A DNA stretch of 64,000 nt. Source: CAVRXQ01 sp963838845. Lineage in GTDB: Bacteria; Actinomycetota; Acidimicrobiia; Acidimicrobiales; Bog-793. The stretch is taken from positions 434,001-498,000 of the forward strand of contig CAWISR010000003.1 in NCBI GenBank assembly GCA_963838845.1, written 5' to 3'. The notes beneath the pieces were generated by a model. That model worked only from the letters and a program-made list of their open reading frames with translations, searched no databases and had not been told where the DNA came from. Shown here in pieces: positions 56,784 through 64,000 of the stretch. Within the stretch, counting starts at the first letter, position 1. Each line of letters starts with the position of its first letter. The position numbers and the translations under genes were made by a program.

Positions 56784-57830
56784 CTAGGGCAGGACGAGGT
56801 GGCTGTCGCCGAACTCGTGGAACAGATAGCCGGAGCCGATCGCCGCGTCGTACGCGCGCTCGAGCAGGTCGCGCCCGGCGATCGCTTCGAGCATCAAAAG
56901 GTGCGACGCCTCGGGCTCGTGCCAACCGGTGCCGATCCCGTCTACCAGGCGGACGGGCCGATCGGGCGTGATCACGACGTTCGTCCAGTCGTCGAACTCC
57001 TGTGCGTAACCGAAGCGATCGACTGCCGACTCGAGCGCCCGCACGACCGTCGTGCCGATGGCGATCACCCGACCGCCTTCACGTCGCGTCGCATTGACCC
57101 GGTTCGCCGTCGAGTGGGGAACGACGACGCGCTCGGGATAGGGCAGTTCGCCCGCGCCGAGCGATGCGACGCCGGTGTGCAGCACGACGGGTGAGACGCT
57201 GACCCCCTTTGCGACGAGCCGGGTGACGAGCTCCGCGGTGAGCGGCCGCCCGGCGCTCGGCATCGTCGCGCTCCCCGGTTCGGTCGCGTACGTGTTTTGG
57301 TACGCGGCGAGCGGCCATTCCTTGTCGAGGTACCCGTAATGGATCGGGCGCCCGCGCTTTGCGAGCCACCGGTGTACCGACGTCGGGAGGGTCACCCGCG
57401 CGATGTACAGGCGGGTGCTCTCGGGGAAGTGTTCAAGCAACTCGATGGTGCCGCCGTCGGCGACGAGAAGGAAGGCCGGCAGATCGTCGCCGGTCCATTC
57501 GACCGAACGCTTGCCGGCGCGCCGTCGCGGCTCGACGACCCACGCGTCATCGTCGATCTCGGTCGAGAAGTGGACGACGAACGGGCGGCCGCTCAGCGAT
57601 TCGGCGTCGACTTCGGCCGGGATCGTCTGCGAGGTGTTGATCACCACGAGATCGCCCGCCGAGAGGAGGTTCGGGAGTGCGCAGAATCGGCTGTGCACGA
57701 TTGCTCCGCTGCCGCGGAACGTCGCCATCATCCTCACCGCGCCGCGTGCAACGCCGCGCGCCTCTGGTGGCTCGCGTGCTTCGAGCTCGGCGGGGAGGAA
57801 GAAGCCGAGACGCGTCGCCGCCATCGTCAA
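56784..57830 (-). CDS. queA: QueA-like S-adenosylmethionine:tRNA ribosyltransferase-isomerase
   Basis: The 348-residue protein has the QueA fold signatures: GDLVVINTSQTIPAEV, LHTGVASLG, and the C-terminal region with GRVIAIGTTVVRALESA and HLLMLEAIAG. QueA transfers ribosyl from SAM to 7-aminomethyl-7-deazaguanine in tRNA. The TTG at 57830 overlaps the SDR stop; ATG 57824 is an alternative. No other queuosine gene (tgt, queC-F, queG) is in this window, so the substrate may differ. Confidence 0.85.
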   Translation of the reverse strand: MTMAATRLGFFLPAELEAREPPEARGVARGAVRMMATFRGSGAIVHSRFCALPNLLSAGDLVVINTSQTIPAEVDAESLSGRPFVVHFSTEIDDDAWVVEPRRRAGKRSVEWTGDDLPAFLLVADGGTIELLEHFPESTRLYIARVTLPTSVHRWLAKRGRPIHYGYLDKEWPLAAYQNTYATEPGSATMPSAGRPLTAELVTRLVAKGVSVSPVVLHTGVASLGAGELPYPERVVVPHSTANRVNATRREGGRVIAIGTTVVRALESAVDRFGYAQEFDDWTNVVITPDRPVRLVDGIGTGWHEPEASHLLMLEAIAGRDLLERAYDAAIGSGYLFHEFGDSHLVLP

Positions 57831-58510
57831 GCCCCGAGGTGATCGGCTGCGCGGTAGCGCCCGCTCGGCGGACGGGCTTTCAAAAGTCCCAAGAGCGCCG
57901 GCGCGATGGCATCGGGGAGCGGACGGTCGGAGATGTCCTCGCCCGGGAAAGCGGCCTGGTGCATCTCGGTGCGCAGATCGCCGGGGTCGAACGCGTAGAC
58001 CCTCACCGTTTGTTCCTCTGCGCCGAGGACCTTCGACAGCTGCTCGAGCGCTGCCTTCGTCGCGCCGTAGCCGCCCCAGCCTTCGTACGCCTCGATCGCC
58101 GCGTCCGACGTGATGTTGACGACAGCTCCCTTTGCGGCTTGCAAGAGCGGGAGCGCAAGCCTGATGAGCGCGAGGGGGGCTTCCACGTTCGTGCGGAACG
58201 CGTCGGTGAGCGCGTCCGGTTCGAGGTCCGCGACCTTCGGCAGCGGGCTCGGCCCCAAGGTGCCGGCGTTGTTCACGAGCAGATCCAGACCGCCGATCCG
58301 GCTTGCCTCGCCGACGAGGCGGGCGCGGTGTCGGGCGTCGGTGACATCGCCGGGAACGACATGCACGGGGCGGGGGAGCGAAGCCGCGGCGGCGCGGAGG
58401 GCGCGTTCGTTGCGAGCGTCGATGACGACGTCCCAGTCCTCTTCAACGAGGACCTTTGTGACGGCGAGCCCGAAGCCCTTCGAGGCACCCGTGACGATCG
58501 CGACCGGCAT
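57827..58510 (-). CDS. Short-chain dehydrogenase/reductase
   Basis: The 227-residue SDR has the nucleotide-binding TGASKGFG at residues 7-14, the NNAG element (LLVNNAGTLGP) and the catalytic Ser135, Tyr148 and Lys152 (YGATK). It is an NAD(P)-dependent oxidoreductase of unknown substrate. The ATG at 58510 lies about 7 nt after the -10 box, so the transcript may be leaderless. It is cotranscribed with the QueA-like gene and is divergent from the SoxR-like regulator. Confidence 0.93.
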   Translation of the reverse strand: MPVAIVTGASKGFGLAVTKVLVEEDWDVVIDARNERALRAAAASLPRPVHVVPGDVTDARHRARLVGEASRIGGLDLLVNNAGTLGPSPLPKVADLEPDALTDAFRTNVEAPLALIRLALPLLQAAKGAVVNITSDAAIEAYEGWGGYGATKAALEQLSKVLGAEEQTVRVYAFDPGDLRTEMHQAAFPGEDISDRPLPDAIAPALLGLLKARPPSGRYRAADHLGA

Positions 58511-58516
58511 AAGGCT

Positions 58517-58547
58517 ACCGTACTGATTAAAGTTTACTTTAAGTCAA
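58517..58547 (-). promoter_or_regulatory. SoxR-type promoter/operator for the SDR operon
   Basis: On the minus strand, -35 TTGACT (58547-58542) and -10 TACGGT (58522-58517) are 19 bp apart, the long spacer characteristic of MerR/SoxR-activated promoters. The spacer contains a perfect inverted repeat TTAAAGT-TT-ACTTTAA (plus 58527-58542), as for SoxR sites. Confidence 0.8.
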
Positions 58548-58560
58548 GAGGTGTGGGACC

Positions 58561-59025
58561 GTGGCCCAGCTGCTCTCGATCGGTGACGTTGCCCACCGGG
58601 CAGGAATCAGCGCCTCGGCGTTGCGCTTCTACGAACGCGAGGGCTTGATCGAATCGGCCCGATCGGACGGGGGCCAGCGCCGGTATCGCCGCGAGGTGCT
58701 CCGTCGGGTCGCGTTCATCCGCGCCGCGCAGAACGTCGGTCTCAGTCTCGAGGAGATCAAAGAGGCGCTCGCCTCGCTACCGAACTCGCGCACCCCGACG
58801 GCGGGAGATTGGAGCCGACTTTCTGCGTCGTGGCGACCCCGACTCGACGCGAAGATCGGTGAGCTTGAGCGTCTCCGAGACCGGCTCGATTCGTGTATCG
58901 GCTGCGGGTGCCTGTCGCTCAGCGAGTGCCGGCTCTCGAATCCCGACGACGTGGCGGCGAAGCTCGGACCGGGTCCGCGTTGGCTGATCGGGAACTACGA
59001 GCGTGATTCGCTGTCGCGGTCGTGA
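58561..59025 (+). CDS. soxR: SoxR-like redox regulator (MerR family, [2Fe-2S])
   Basis: The 154-residue regulator has the MerR helix-turn-helix (LLSIGDVAHRAGISASALRFYEREGLI), a long dimerisation helix, and the iron-sulfur site Cys112, 115, 117 and 123 with SoxR spacing (CIGCGCLSLSEC). SoxR activates its targets when the cluster is oxidised by redox-cycling compounds. The divergent SDR has a matching 19-bp-spacer promoter. The start is GTG at 58561. Its 3' end overlaps the convergent GH15 gene by 31 nt. Confidence 0.94.
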   Translation: MAQLLSIGDVAHRAGISASALRFYEREGLIESARSDGGQRRYRREVLRRVAFIRAAQNVGLSLEEIKEALASLPNSRTPTAGDWSRLSASWRPRLDAKIGELERLRDRLDSCIGCGCLSLSECRLSNPDDVAAKLGPGPRWLIGNYERDSLSRS

Positions 59026-60935
59026 TGGAGGAGGTGCAGCACCGGGTGGTGTGGCCGCGGCCGCGGCCGGTTCCGGGCCCGGTGGCGAAAGTCGATGCGC
59101 TTCCCCTCGAGTCGCTCCTTTCTCGTCATCCCGCTCGCCCACTCCGCGTCGCCCGACAAGTTGATCGCCGCGTCGATGAGTTCGATGTGCGAGAACGCCT
59201 GCGGGAAGTTGCCGACGAGACGTCGCGCGACGGGGTCGTACTCCTCCGATAACAGTCCGAGGTCGTTGCGAAGTGACAGCAAACGATTGAACATCGCCAG
59301 CGCATCATCGCGTCGCCCCATCAAGTTGTAGCAGTCGGCAAGCCAGAACGAGCACGGCAGGAACGCGCCCTCACGCGAAGAGAGACCGTCGACGCCGACT
59401 TTGTCATTTGTCGTGTAGCGCAATACGAAGCCGTCCTCCATCAGTTCACGCTCGATCGCCGCGACGGTGCCGGCGACGCGCTCATCGGTCGCGGGGAGGA
59501 AGCCGACCATCGGGATCATCAGCACGCTCGCGTCGAGCTCTTTAGACCCATAGAACTGCGTGAAGGTCTTGCGTTCCGCGTCGTAGGCCTTTGTGCACAC
59601 CTCCTCGAAGATGTCCTGGCGCAGCGCCTTCCACTTGTCGAGCGGACCCTCGAAACCGAACTGCTCGACGTCTTTGACGGCGCGGTCGACTGCCGTCCAG
59701 GCGAGCACCTTCGAGTGGGTGAAGTGCTGTCGCGGGCCCCGCACTTCCCAGATACCGTCGTCCGGCTGGCGCCAACCGGTCTCCAAGAACTCGAGCATCT
59801 TGAGTTGCAGGTCCCATGCCGGTCCGGCGTGATCTCCCATGCGCCGCGACTCGTGCAGCGTCGACATCACCTCTCCGTAGACGTCGAGCTGGAATTGCTC
59901 GGCGGCCGCGTTCCCGGAGCGGACCGGCGTCGAGCCCTCGTATCCGGGGAGCCAGTCCATCTCGCGCTCAAAGAGGTCGCGCTCACCGGCGACGCCGTAG
60001 AGGATCTGGAGCTTCGAGACGTCGCCCGCCACCGCACGCAAGAGCCAGTCCCGCCAGGCGAGCGCCTCGTCGTGGTAGCCCGCCGCCATGAGCGAGCTCA
60101 GGGTCAAGGTCGCGTCGCGCAGCCAGCAGTAGCGGTAGTCCCAGTTGCGCCCGTTGCCGAGGGCCTCCGGCAGCGAGGTTGTCGGGGCGGCGACAATGCC
60201 TCCGGTCGGCTCGTACGTGAGCGCCTTCAACGTGATCGCCGAGCGCAGGACGGCTTCGGACCACTCGTCATCACCGGTCAGCGCGAGCGACGACCACTCC
60301 CTCCACCATCTCGTCGTCTGGCGCATCGCGAACGTCGCGTCCGTCGGTCGCGGTGGCGCCAGGTGCGAGGGATGCCACGCCAGCACGAAGGGGACGGAGT
60401 GACCTTCGGTCACGGTGAACTCGGCGACCGTCGACATCTGCTCGCCCACGGTCGGCACCGGCGTCCACAGCGCGAGCGCATCGGGTCCGGCGATGGCGGC
60501 GAGTACCGCCCCGACCCGGCGAACCCACGGGGTGACGTTCCCGGTACCGAAGCGGATCGTGAGGTCCATCCGCATCTCGACCGTTCCCGAGATACCTTCG
60601 ACGAGCCGAATGACCTCGGGGAACTCATCGCGCCGCGGCATGAAATCCGTGATGCGGACCGTGCCGGAAGAGGTATCGAATTCAGTCTCCAGCACGAGCG
60701 TCTTGTCGACGTATCGCCGCCGGTTGGCGAGCATCGGCTTGCCGTGGCCGGGTCGGGGGCTCTCTTTCGGGGCGATTCGCCAAAAGCCGTTCTCCTCATC
60801 GCCGACGAGGCGAGCGAAGCACGCGTCGGAGTCAAAGCGCGGCAGGCAGAGCCAGTCGATCGATCCGTCGCGACCGACTATCGCCGCGGTGTGGGCGTCG
60901 CCGATCAGTCCGTAGTCCTCGATCCTCAGTGCCAA
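58995..60935 (-). CDS. GH15-family glycoside hydrolase (glucoamylase/trehalase-like)
   Basis: The 646-residue protein has the N-terminal beta domain (RIEDYGLIGDAHTAAIVGRDGSIDWLCLPRFDSDACFARL) and the (alpha/alpha)6 catalytic barrel with RNWDYRYCWLRDATL and the conserved LSEEYDP segment near residue 570, which holds the catalytic base. Actinobacterial members of this group can be trehalases or act on alpha-glucans; sequence alone does not decide. The protein has no signal peptide and probably works in the cytoplasm. It overlaps the soxR gene tail to tail. Confidence 0.93.
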   Translation of the reverse strand: MALRIEDYGLIGDAHTAAIVGRDGSIDWLCLPRFDSDACFARLVGDEENGFWRIAPKESPRPGHGKPMLANRRRYVDKTLVLETEFDTSSGTVRITDFMPRRDEFPEVIRLVEGISGTVEMRMDLTIRFGTGNVTPWVRRVGAVLAAIAGPDALALWTPVPTVGEQMSTVAEFTVTEGHSVPFVLAWHPSHLAPPRPTDATFAMRQTTRWWREWSSLALTGDDEWSEAVLRSAITLKALTYEPTGGIVAAPTTSLPEALGNGRNWDYRYCWLRDATLTLSSLMAAGYHDEALAWRDWLLRAVAGDVSKLQILYGVAGERDLFEREMDWLPGYEGSTPVRSGNAAAEQFQLDVYGEVMSTLHESRRMGDHAGPAWDLQLKMLEFLETGWRQPDDGIWEVRGPRQHFTHSKVLAWTAVDRAVKDVEQFGFEGPLDKWKALRQDIFEEVCTKAYDAERKTFTQFYGSKELDASVLMIPMVGFLPATDERVAGTVAAIERELMEDGFVLRYTTNDKVGVDGLSSREGAFLPCSFWLADCYNLMGRRDDALAMFNRLLSLRNDLGLLSEEYDPVARRLVGNFPQAFSHIELIDAAINLSGDAEWASGMTRKERLEGKRIDFRHRARNRPRPRPHHPVLHLLHHDRDSESRS

Positions 60936-60986
60936 GGTGTCCTCCGGCCCCGCGGAATACGTCGCGTCATATCCTCGTCACTCCGT

Positions 60987-62159
60987 CTACTCGATGCACT
61001 GACCGGTCGAAACGGCGGAGTCGTTCTGTTCGGCGGTCGCGATCCGGTTCTGCACGCCGGGAGAGGTCAGCGCGAAGCCGATGTTGCGGTTCGTCGTCGA
61101 GCGCGAGAACACGACACCGAGCACCTTCCCGCTCGGTGAGACGAGCGGACCGCCGGAGTTACCGGGTTCGACGTAGCCGCGGATCTCGTAGACCTGGCGG
61201 ATCGTCAGCGACTCGTCGTAGATATCGCGGCCCTCGGCGGTGAATTGCGTCACCACTCCAGCGGGGCGTTCGCTGAGCGGTCCGTCCTCGGGGTAGCCGA
61301 GGAACACGACTCGGCTCCCGCTCGGCACCGTGCTCTTGTCAACGGTGAGCGCCGGGATGCCGAGGTTCGTCGTCCGCAGCACCGCGAGGTCGAAGTGCGA
61401 GTCGAACAAGACCGGTACCGCGCGCGCGCTGCGGCCGTTCGGCGCGTAGACGGTGATCGAGCGGGATCCCGCGATGACGTGTGCATTCGTGACGATGAGC
61501 CCGCCTGCGACTTCGAATCCGGATCCTTCGACCTCCTCGTTGCAGCCGATGGCGATCACCTTCACCGTCGAGCTTGCCGCCGCGGCTCTCGCCTCTTGGA
61601 CTTGGATTGCCGACGCGACCCGGACGTTCGCCGTCGGTCCGGGGACGAGGCCGACGACGACTTGGGGGAATCCGCTTTCCGCGAGGTAGGCATCGATGCG
61701 CGCGAAGGCATCGGGGACCGGCGGCATCACGGTGTCGATCCCCCGCAGAATCGCCGAGTTCTCGATCTCGTTCGCGAGCAGTTGTGACGGTGCGTTGACG
61801 AACACCGACGCGAAGAGCCACAAAACGACACCCATCCCGGCGACGGCAAACAAAAGCCCGACGACGGCATCCAAATGTCCGAAGCGGATGCGCCGGATCG
61901 CGCGCCACAGGTGGACCCCGGCTTGGCGCCCAAGTCCGCCGAGCACAGCGGCCGGGACGACGAGGAACACGACAGCGGAAATCGCTTTCGTCGCGGTTCC
62001 TGACAGGTGCGGCTCAATGTTGACGATCAGCACCACGCCGAGGGTGACGCCGGCAAGGACGCCGACGATCGTCGCGATCTGCACGGCGGCGCCGACGCGC
62101 AGGCCATGGGCCGCGGCGCCCACAAGGAGGACGATGAGGATCGCGTCGAGGAAGTCCAC
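60987..62159 (-). CDS. Membrane-bound serine protease of the MarP type (CvpA + trypsin-like)
   Basis: The 390-residue protein has four membrane helices in residues 1-125 (CvpA-like) and a periplasmic chymotrypsin-type domain with the triad His227 (VTNAHVIAG), Asp258 (HFDLAVL) and Ser335 (GNSGGPLV). Cys206 and Cys388 could form a disulfide, as in mycobacterial MarP, which is needed for survival in acid. The order of domains is identical to MarP. It lies downstream of the orotate phosphoribosyltransferase-like gene. Confidence 0.93.
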   Translation of the reverse strand: MDFLDAILIVLLVGAAAHGLRVGAAVQIATIVGVLAGVTLGVVLIVNIEPHLSGTATKAISAVVFLVVPAAVLGGLGRQAGVHLWRAIRRIRFGHLDAVVGLLFAVAGMGVVLWLFASVFVNAPSQLLANEIENSAILRGIDTVMPPVPDAFARIDAYLAESGFPQVVVGLVPGPTANVRVASAIQVQEARAAAASSTVKVIAIGCNEEVEGSGFEVAGGLIVTNAHVIAGSRSITVYAPNGRSARAVPVLFDSHFDLAVLRTTNLGIPALTVDKSTVPSGSRVVFLGYPEDGPLSERPAGVVTQFTAEGRDIYDESLTIRQVYEIRGYVEPGNSGGPLVSPSGKVLGVVFSRSTTNRNIGFALTSPGVQNRIATAEQNDSAVSTGQCIE

Positions 62160-62171
62160 GGACTCCTGGCG

Positions 62172-62795
62172 TCAGATCGACCGACTGGAGGCGACGATCG
62201 GCTCGATGCCGAGGTCGCGATAGGAAAGGACGCTCGAGTAGCTGACGCCGAGCCTCGAGAACGTCGCGGCGGTCTGATCCCCTCGGTCGAGCAATGCGCA
62301 CGCGTGGACGACCGTGGCCGAGGTTTCATTGACGACGTCGTAGGCGGAAAGGATCGAACCACCCGTCGACGCGGTGTCCTCGAGCAAGACGACGTGTGCG
62401 CCGGAGAGATCTGCTCCTTCGATGCGTCGTTTCGAGCCGTGGGACTTCTCCGCCTTGCGCACCGAAAACCAACGTGTCGGTCGCAACAGCGCGACGGCGT
62501 GCGCGAACGGGTCGGCACCCATCGTCATTCCGCCGATCGCGTCGTAGGCAATGCCGAGCCGATCGAGGTGCTCGATGAGGGCGCGTGCCGCGATCTCGAG
62601 ATCGGCGCCATCCGCGACCGCCTTGCGCAAATCGATGTAGTCGTAGCTTGTCGCGCCCGAAGACAGCACGAAGGGTTCTTCGGACCTCGTGTAGGCGCGT
62701 CGGACGACGAGGTCGAAGAACGCCTCCGCAAACGGCGTTGGCGACCCGTCCGCTTCCGGAGAAAGACCGCGCCGGGACGGATCCGAAGGTGCCAT
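62172..62795 (-). CDS. pyrE: Orotate phosphoribosyltransferase-like protein
   Basis: The 207-residue enzyme has the PRPP-binding motif VVLLEDTASTGGS at about residues 134-146, the LSSGATSYDYIDLR segment and GGMTMGADPFAHAVAL, matching type I OPRTases of the PyrE family. The expected reaction joins orotate and PRPP to OMP. No other pyr gene is nearby, so another phosphoribosyltransferase substrate remains possible. It ends 12 bases upstream of the MarP-like gene and may be cotranscribed. Confidence 0.88.
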   Translation of the reverse strand: MAPSDPSRRGLSPEADGSPTPFAEAFFDLVVRRAYTRSEEPFVLSSGATSYDYIDLRKAVADGADLEIAARALIEHLDRLGIAYDAIGGMTMGADPFAHAVALLRPTRWFSVRKAEKSHGSKRRIEGADLSGAHVVLLEDTASTGGSILSAYDVVNETSATVVHACALLDRGDQTAATFSRLGVSYSSVLSYRDLGIEPIVASSRSI

Positions 62796-62839
62796 TTCGC
62801 CCTCGATCCTAGGTCGAGGGTCGCGAAACGCCTCTGTGA

Positions 62840-63595
62840 TCAGAGCCGGTCGTTCAGCCGGTAACCCACGCCTCGGATGGTCACGATGTACGCCGGTCGG
62901 TCGGGATCGTGCTCGACTCGAGCACGTAGCCGTCCGATGAGCGTCGCGACGATGCGTGGGTCACCTTCGTAGTCGAGTCCCCACACCCGCTCCAGCAGCT
63001 CATCGCGCGTCACGACGCGCCCCGCGTTCGCCAAGAGCTCGCGTAGCACCTGGAACTCGCGGAGTGGAAGGTCGATCTCGCGACCGCGGACGGTGACCTC
63101 GTGCCGCGCCGGATCCATGACGATGCCGCTCGCGCTGAGCGTCGTGACTGTCGCCGCGGTGTCGCTCGGTCGGTCGCCGTCGAGCTCGCGGAGTTGGGCG
63201 CGACGCAGCTGTGCGCCGATGCGCGCGACGAGTTCGCGAATGCGCAGCGGCTTGGTCAGATAGTCGTCCGCGCCAACCTCGATACCGACGACGACGTCCA
63301 CCTCGTCGTCACGCGAACTGACGATGATGATCGGTGTCTCGACGCCACGATCGCGCAGCTGTCGGCACAGGTCGACGCCTGAGGATCCAGACGGCGTTGC
63401 CTCGATCAGGATGACGTCTGGGTGCACAGCGTCATAGGCGCCGAAAACGTCGCCGACGACCCGGATCGGCGTGACGGCAAGTCCCTCGCGCTCGAGCCCG
63501 AGCGTGAGCGCGAGGGACTGGTTGTCGTCGTCGCCGACGAGCAGAACGCGTGGCCATTCGGTCCGGTCACGCTCGCGCGCGATCGCACTTGTCAC
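62840..63595 (-). CDS. OmpR-type response regulator with degenerate receiver
   Basis: The 251-residue protein has a receiver domain (residues 14-125) and a winged-helix DNA-binding domain (residues 160-250, LPLREFQVLRELLANAGRVVTRDELLERVWG, ending VTIRGVGYRL). The phospho-acceptor position carries Glu65 (VILIEATPSG) instead of Asp, and the first of the two N-terminal acidic residues is Gly21 (LLVGDDD). Ser93/94 and Lys115 (LTKPL) are kept. No histidine kinase gene is adjacent. It probably acts without phosphorylation. The start is GTG at 63595. Confidence 0.92.
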   Translation of the reverse strand: MTSAIARERDRTEWPRVLLVGDDDNQSLALTLGLEREGLAVTPIRVVGDVFGAYDAVHPDVILIEATPSGSSGVDLCRQLRDRGVETPIIIVSSRDDEVDVVVGIEVGADDYLTKPLRIRELVARIGAQLRRAQLRELDGDRPSDTAATVTTLSASGIVMDPARHEVTVRGREIDLPLREFQVLRELLANAGRVVTRDELLERVWGLDYEGDPRIVATLIGRLRARVEHDPDRPAYIVTIRGVGYRLNDRL

Positions 63596-63608
63596 ATGTG
63601 CTCTTTTC

Positions 63609-63652
63609 GGTTGCCCCCGTCATCGCGATCGTTGCCGCGGGCGATGACAACC
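63609..63652. promoter_or_regulatory. Inverted repeat between the regulator and the VIT gene
   Basis: GTCATCGC (63619-63626) and GCGATGAC (63641-63648) are perfect complements with a 14-nt loop, flanked by GGTT (63609-63612) and AACC (63649-63652). It lies in the 153-bp divergent region and could be an operator or a leader hairpin. Confidence 0.4.
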
Positions 63653-63748
63653 GCGCGTTCTTGAGGTGAACAGTTCGTGACACGGTGGCGAAATCTCGGC
63701 GTCGAGAACGTGAATCGGCCGGAGTTCGCCCCCCGTGTCGGCGGTAAC

Positions 63749-64000
63749 GTGAAACTGATGGGTCCGAGCGCAGCTGTCCGACGCCGCGTGCGGTCGGCCA
63801 CGGCCTTCGGGCGCCACCGCCGTTGGCGGGCCCCGCCGGCGACCGAGTACTCGGCCCATCACGACACCCACCGCGACGTACGCGGCGGGGGTCTGCGCGC
63901 GGCAGTTTTCGGGATCAGCGACGGCCTCGTCTCGAACGTTTCACTCGTGCTCGGCACCGCCGGAGCGCACCCCGGAGCGGGGATCGTGCGGCTGGCAGGA
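63749..64000 (+). CDS. VIT1/CCC1-family transporter (3' end outside window)
   Basis: About 84 residues are visible from GTG 63749, or 81 from ATG 63758. After a basic lead, the sequence reads HHDTHRDVRGGGLRAAVFGISDGLVSNVSLVLGTAGA and the first membrane segment begins. The GISDGLVSN-SLVLG motif is the signature of the VIT family, which exports Fe2+/Mn2+ into vacuoles in eukaryotes and has bacterial relatives of similar predicted function. The end lies beyond position 64000. Confidence 0.88.
   Translation, partial: MKLMGPSAAVRRRVRSATAFGRHRRWRAPPATEYSAHHDTHRDVRGGGLRAAVFGISDGLVSNVSLVLGTAGAHPGAGIVRLAG

Overview
The window is GC-rich chromosomal DNA from an actinomycete. Supporting markers are an HspR-controlled dnaK operon with a HAIR operator, a PASTA Ser/Thr kinase/PP2C/FHA/CrgA cell-division cluster, a dCTP deaminase of the bifunctional actinobacterial type beside tRNA-Gly, GTP-dependent PEPCK, an acyl-CoA carboxylase with a small epsilon-like partner, a MarP-like protease and a LexA box of the Gram-positive/mycobacterial type. 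GTG and TTG starts, 4-nt gene overlaps and apparently leaderless genes are common. A deep-branching class such as Acidimicrobiia is possible but not shown by the sequence. No rRNA, phage, insertion sequence or CRISPR array is visible.

Layout. 1-2.2 kb: a membrane GGDEF-EAL protein cut by the window start, then a small gene divergent from a MarR regulator, with a cluster of operator repeats between them. 3-5.2 kb: a PEBP-family protein, a remnant of a DNA glycosylase, an unknown ORF, tRNA-Gly and dcd. 5.2-12.7 kb: gpmA, then dnaK-grpE-dnaJ-hspR-clpB. 13.8-22.3 kb: the purine operon purA-D-B-C-S-Q, with purL separated from it by an inverted small gene. 22.3-28.4 kb: two tandem DnaA boxes and a minus-strand operon fhaA-fhaB-pstP-pbpA-pknB-crgA, lacking the rodA and pknA usually found with it. 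28.5-33.2 kb: tRNA-Leu, a second MarR with a leaderless promoter, a membrane protein, pckG and a VOC protein. 33.3-39.5 kb: a frameshifted Lhr helicase, then an acyl-CoA carboxylase beta subunit overlapping an epsilon-like small gene.

39.5-43.2 kb: recR, ybaB, dnaX, an SRP RNA gene, tRNA-Ser, tadA and another tRNA-Ser. 43.3-47.1 kb: a NarL-type two-component system divergent from an ABC exporter. 47.3-51.9 kb: a radical SAM protein with a perfect LexA box, a secreted-protein/sigma/anti-sigma operon, an SRPBCC protein and a secreted Cys-containing protein. 51.9-56.8 kb: lon, an MFS exporter and its TetR repressor. 56.8-64 kb: a QueA-like enzyme and an SDR divergent from a SoxR-like regulator with a textbook 19-bp-spacer promoter, a GH15 hydrolase, a MarP-like protease, an orotate phosphoribosyltransferase-like gene, an atypical OmpR-type regulator lacking the phospho-acceptor Asp, and the start of a VIT-family transporter.

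Most of the window is housekeeping. The least ordinary signals are regulatory: the DnaA box pair, LexA box, HAIR site, SoxR site and MarR operator cluster. Also notable are small genes (epsilon-like, 98-aa divergent and 29-aa coupled ORFs), the SRP RNA, the helicase frameshift and the degenerate response regulator. I found no clear novel multi-gene system.
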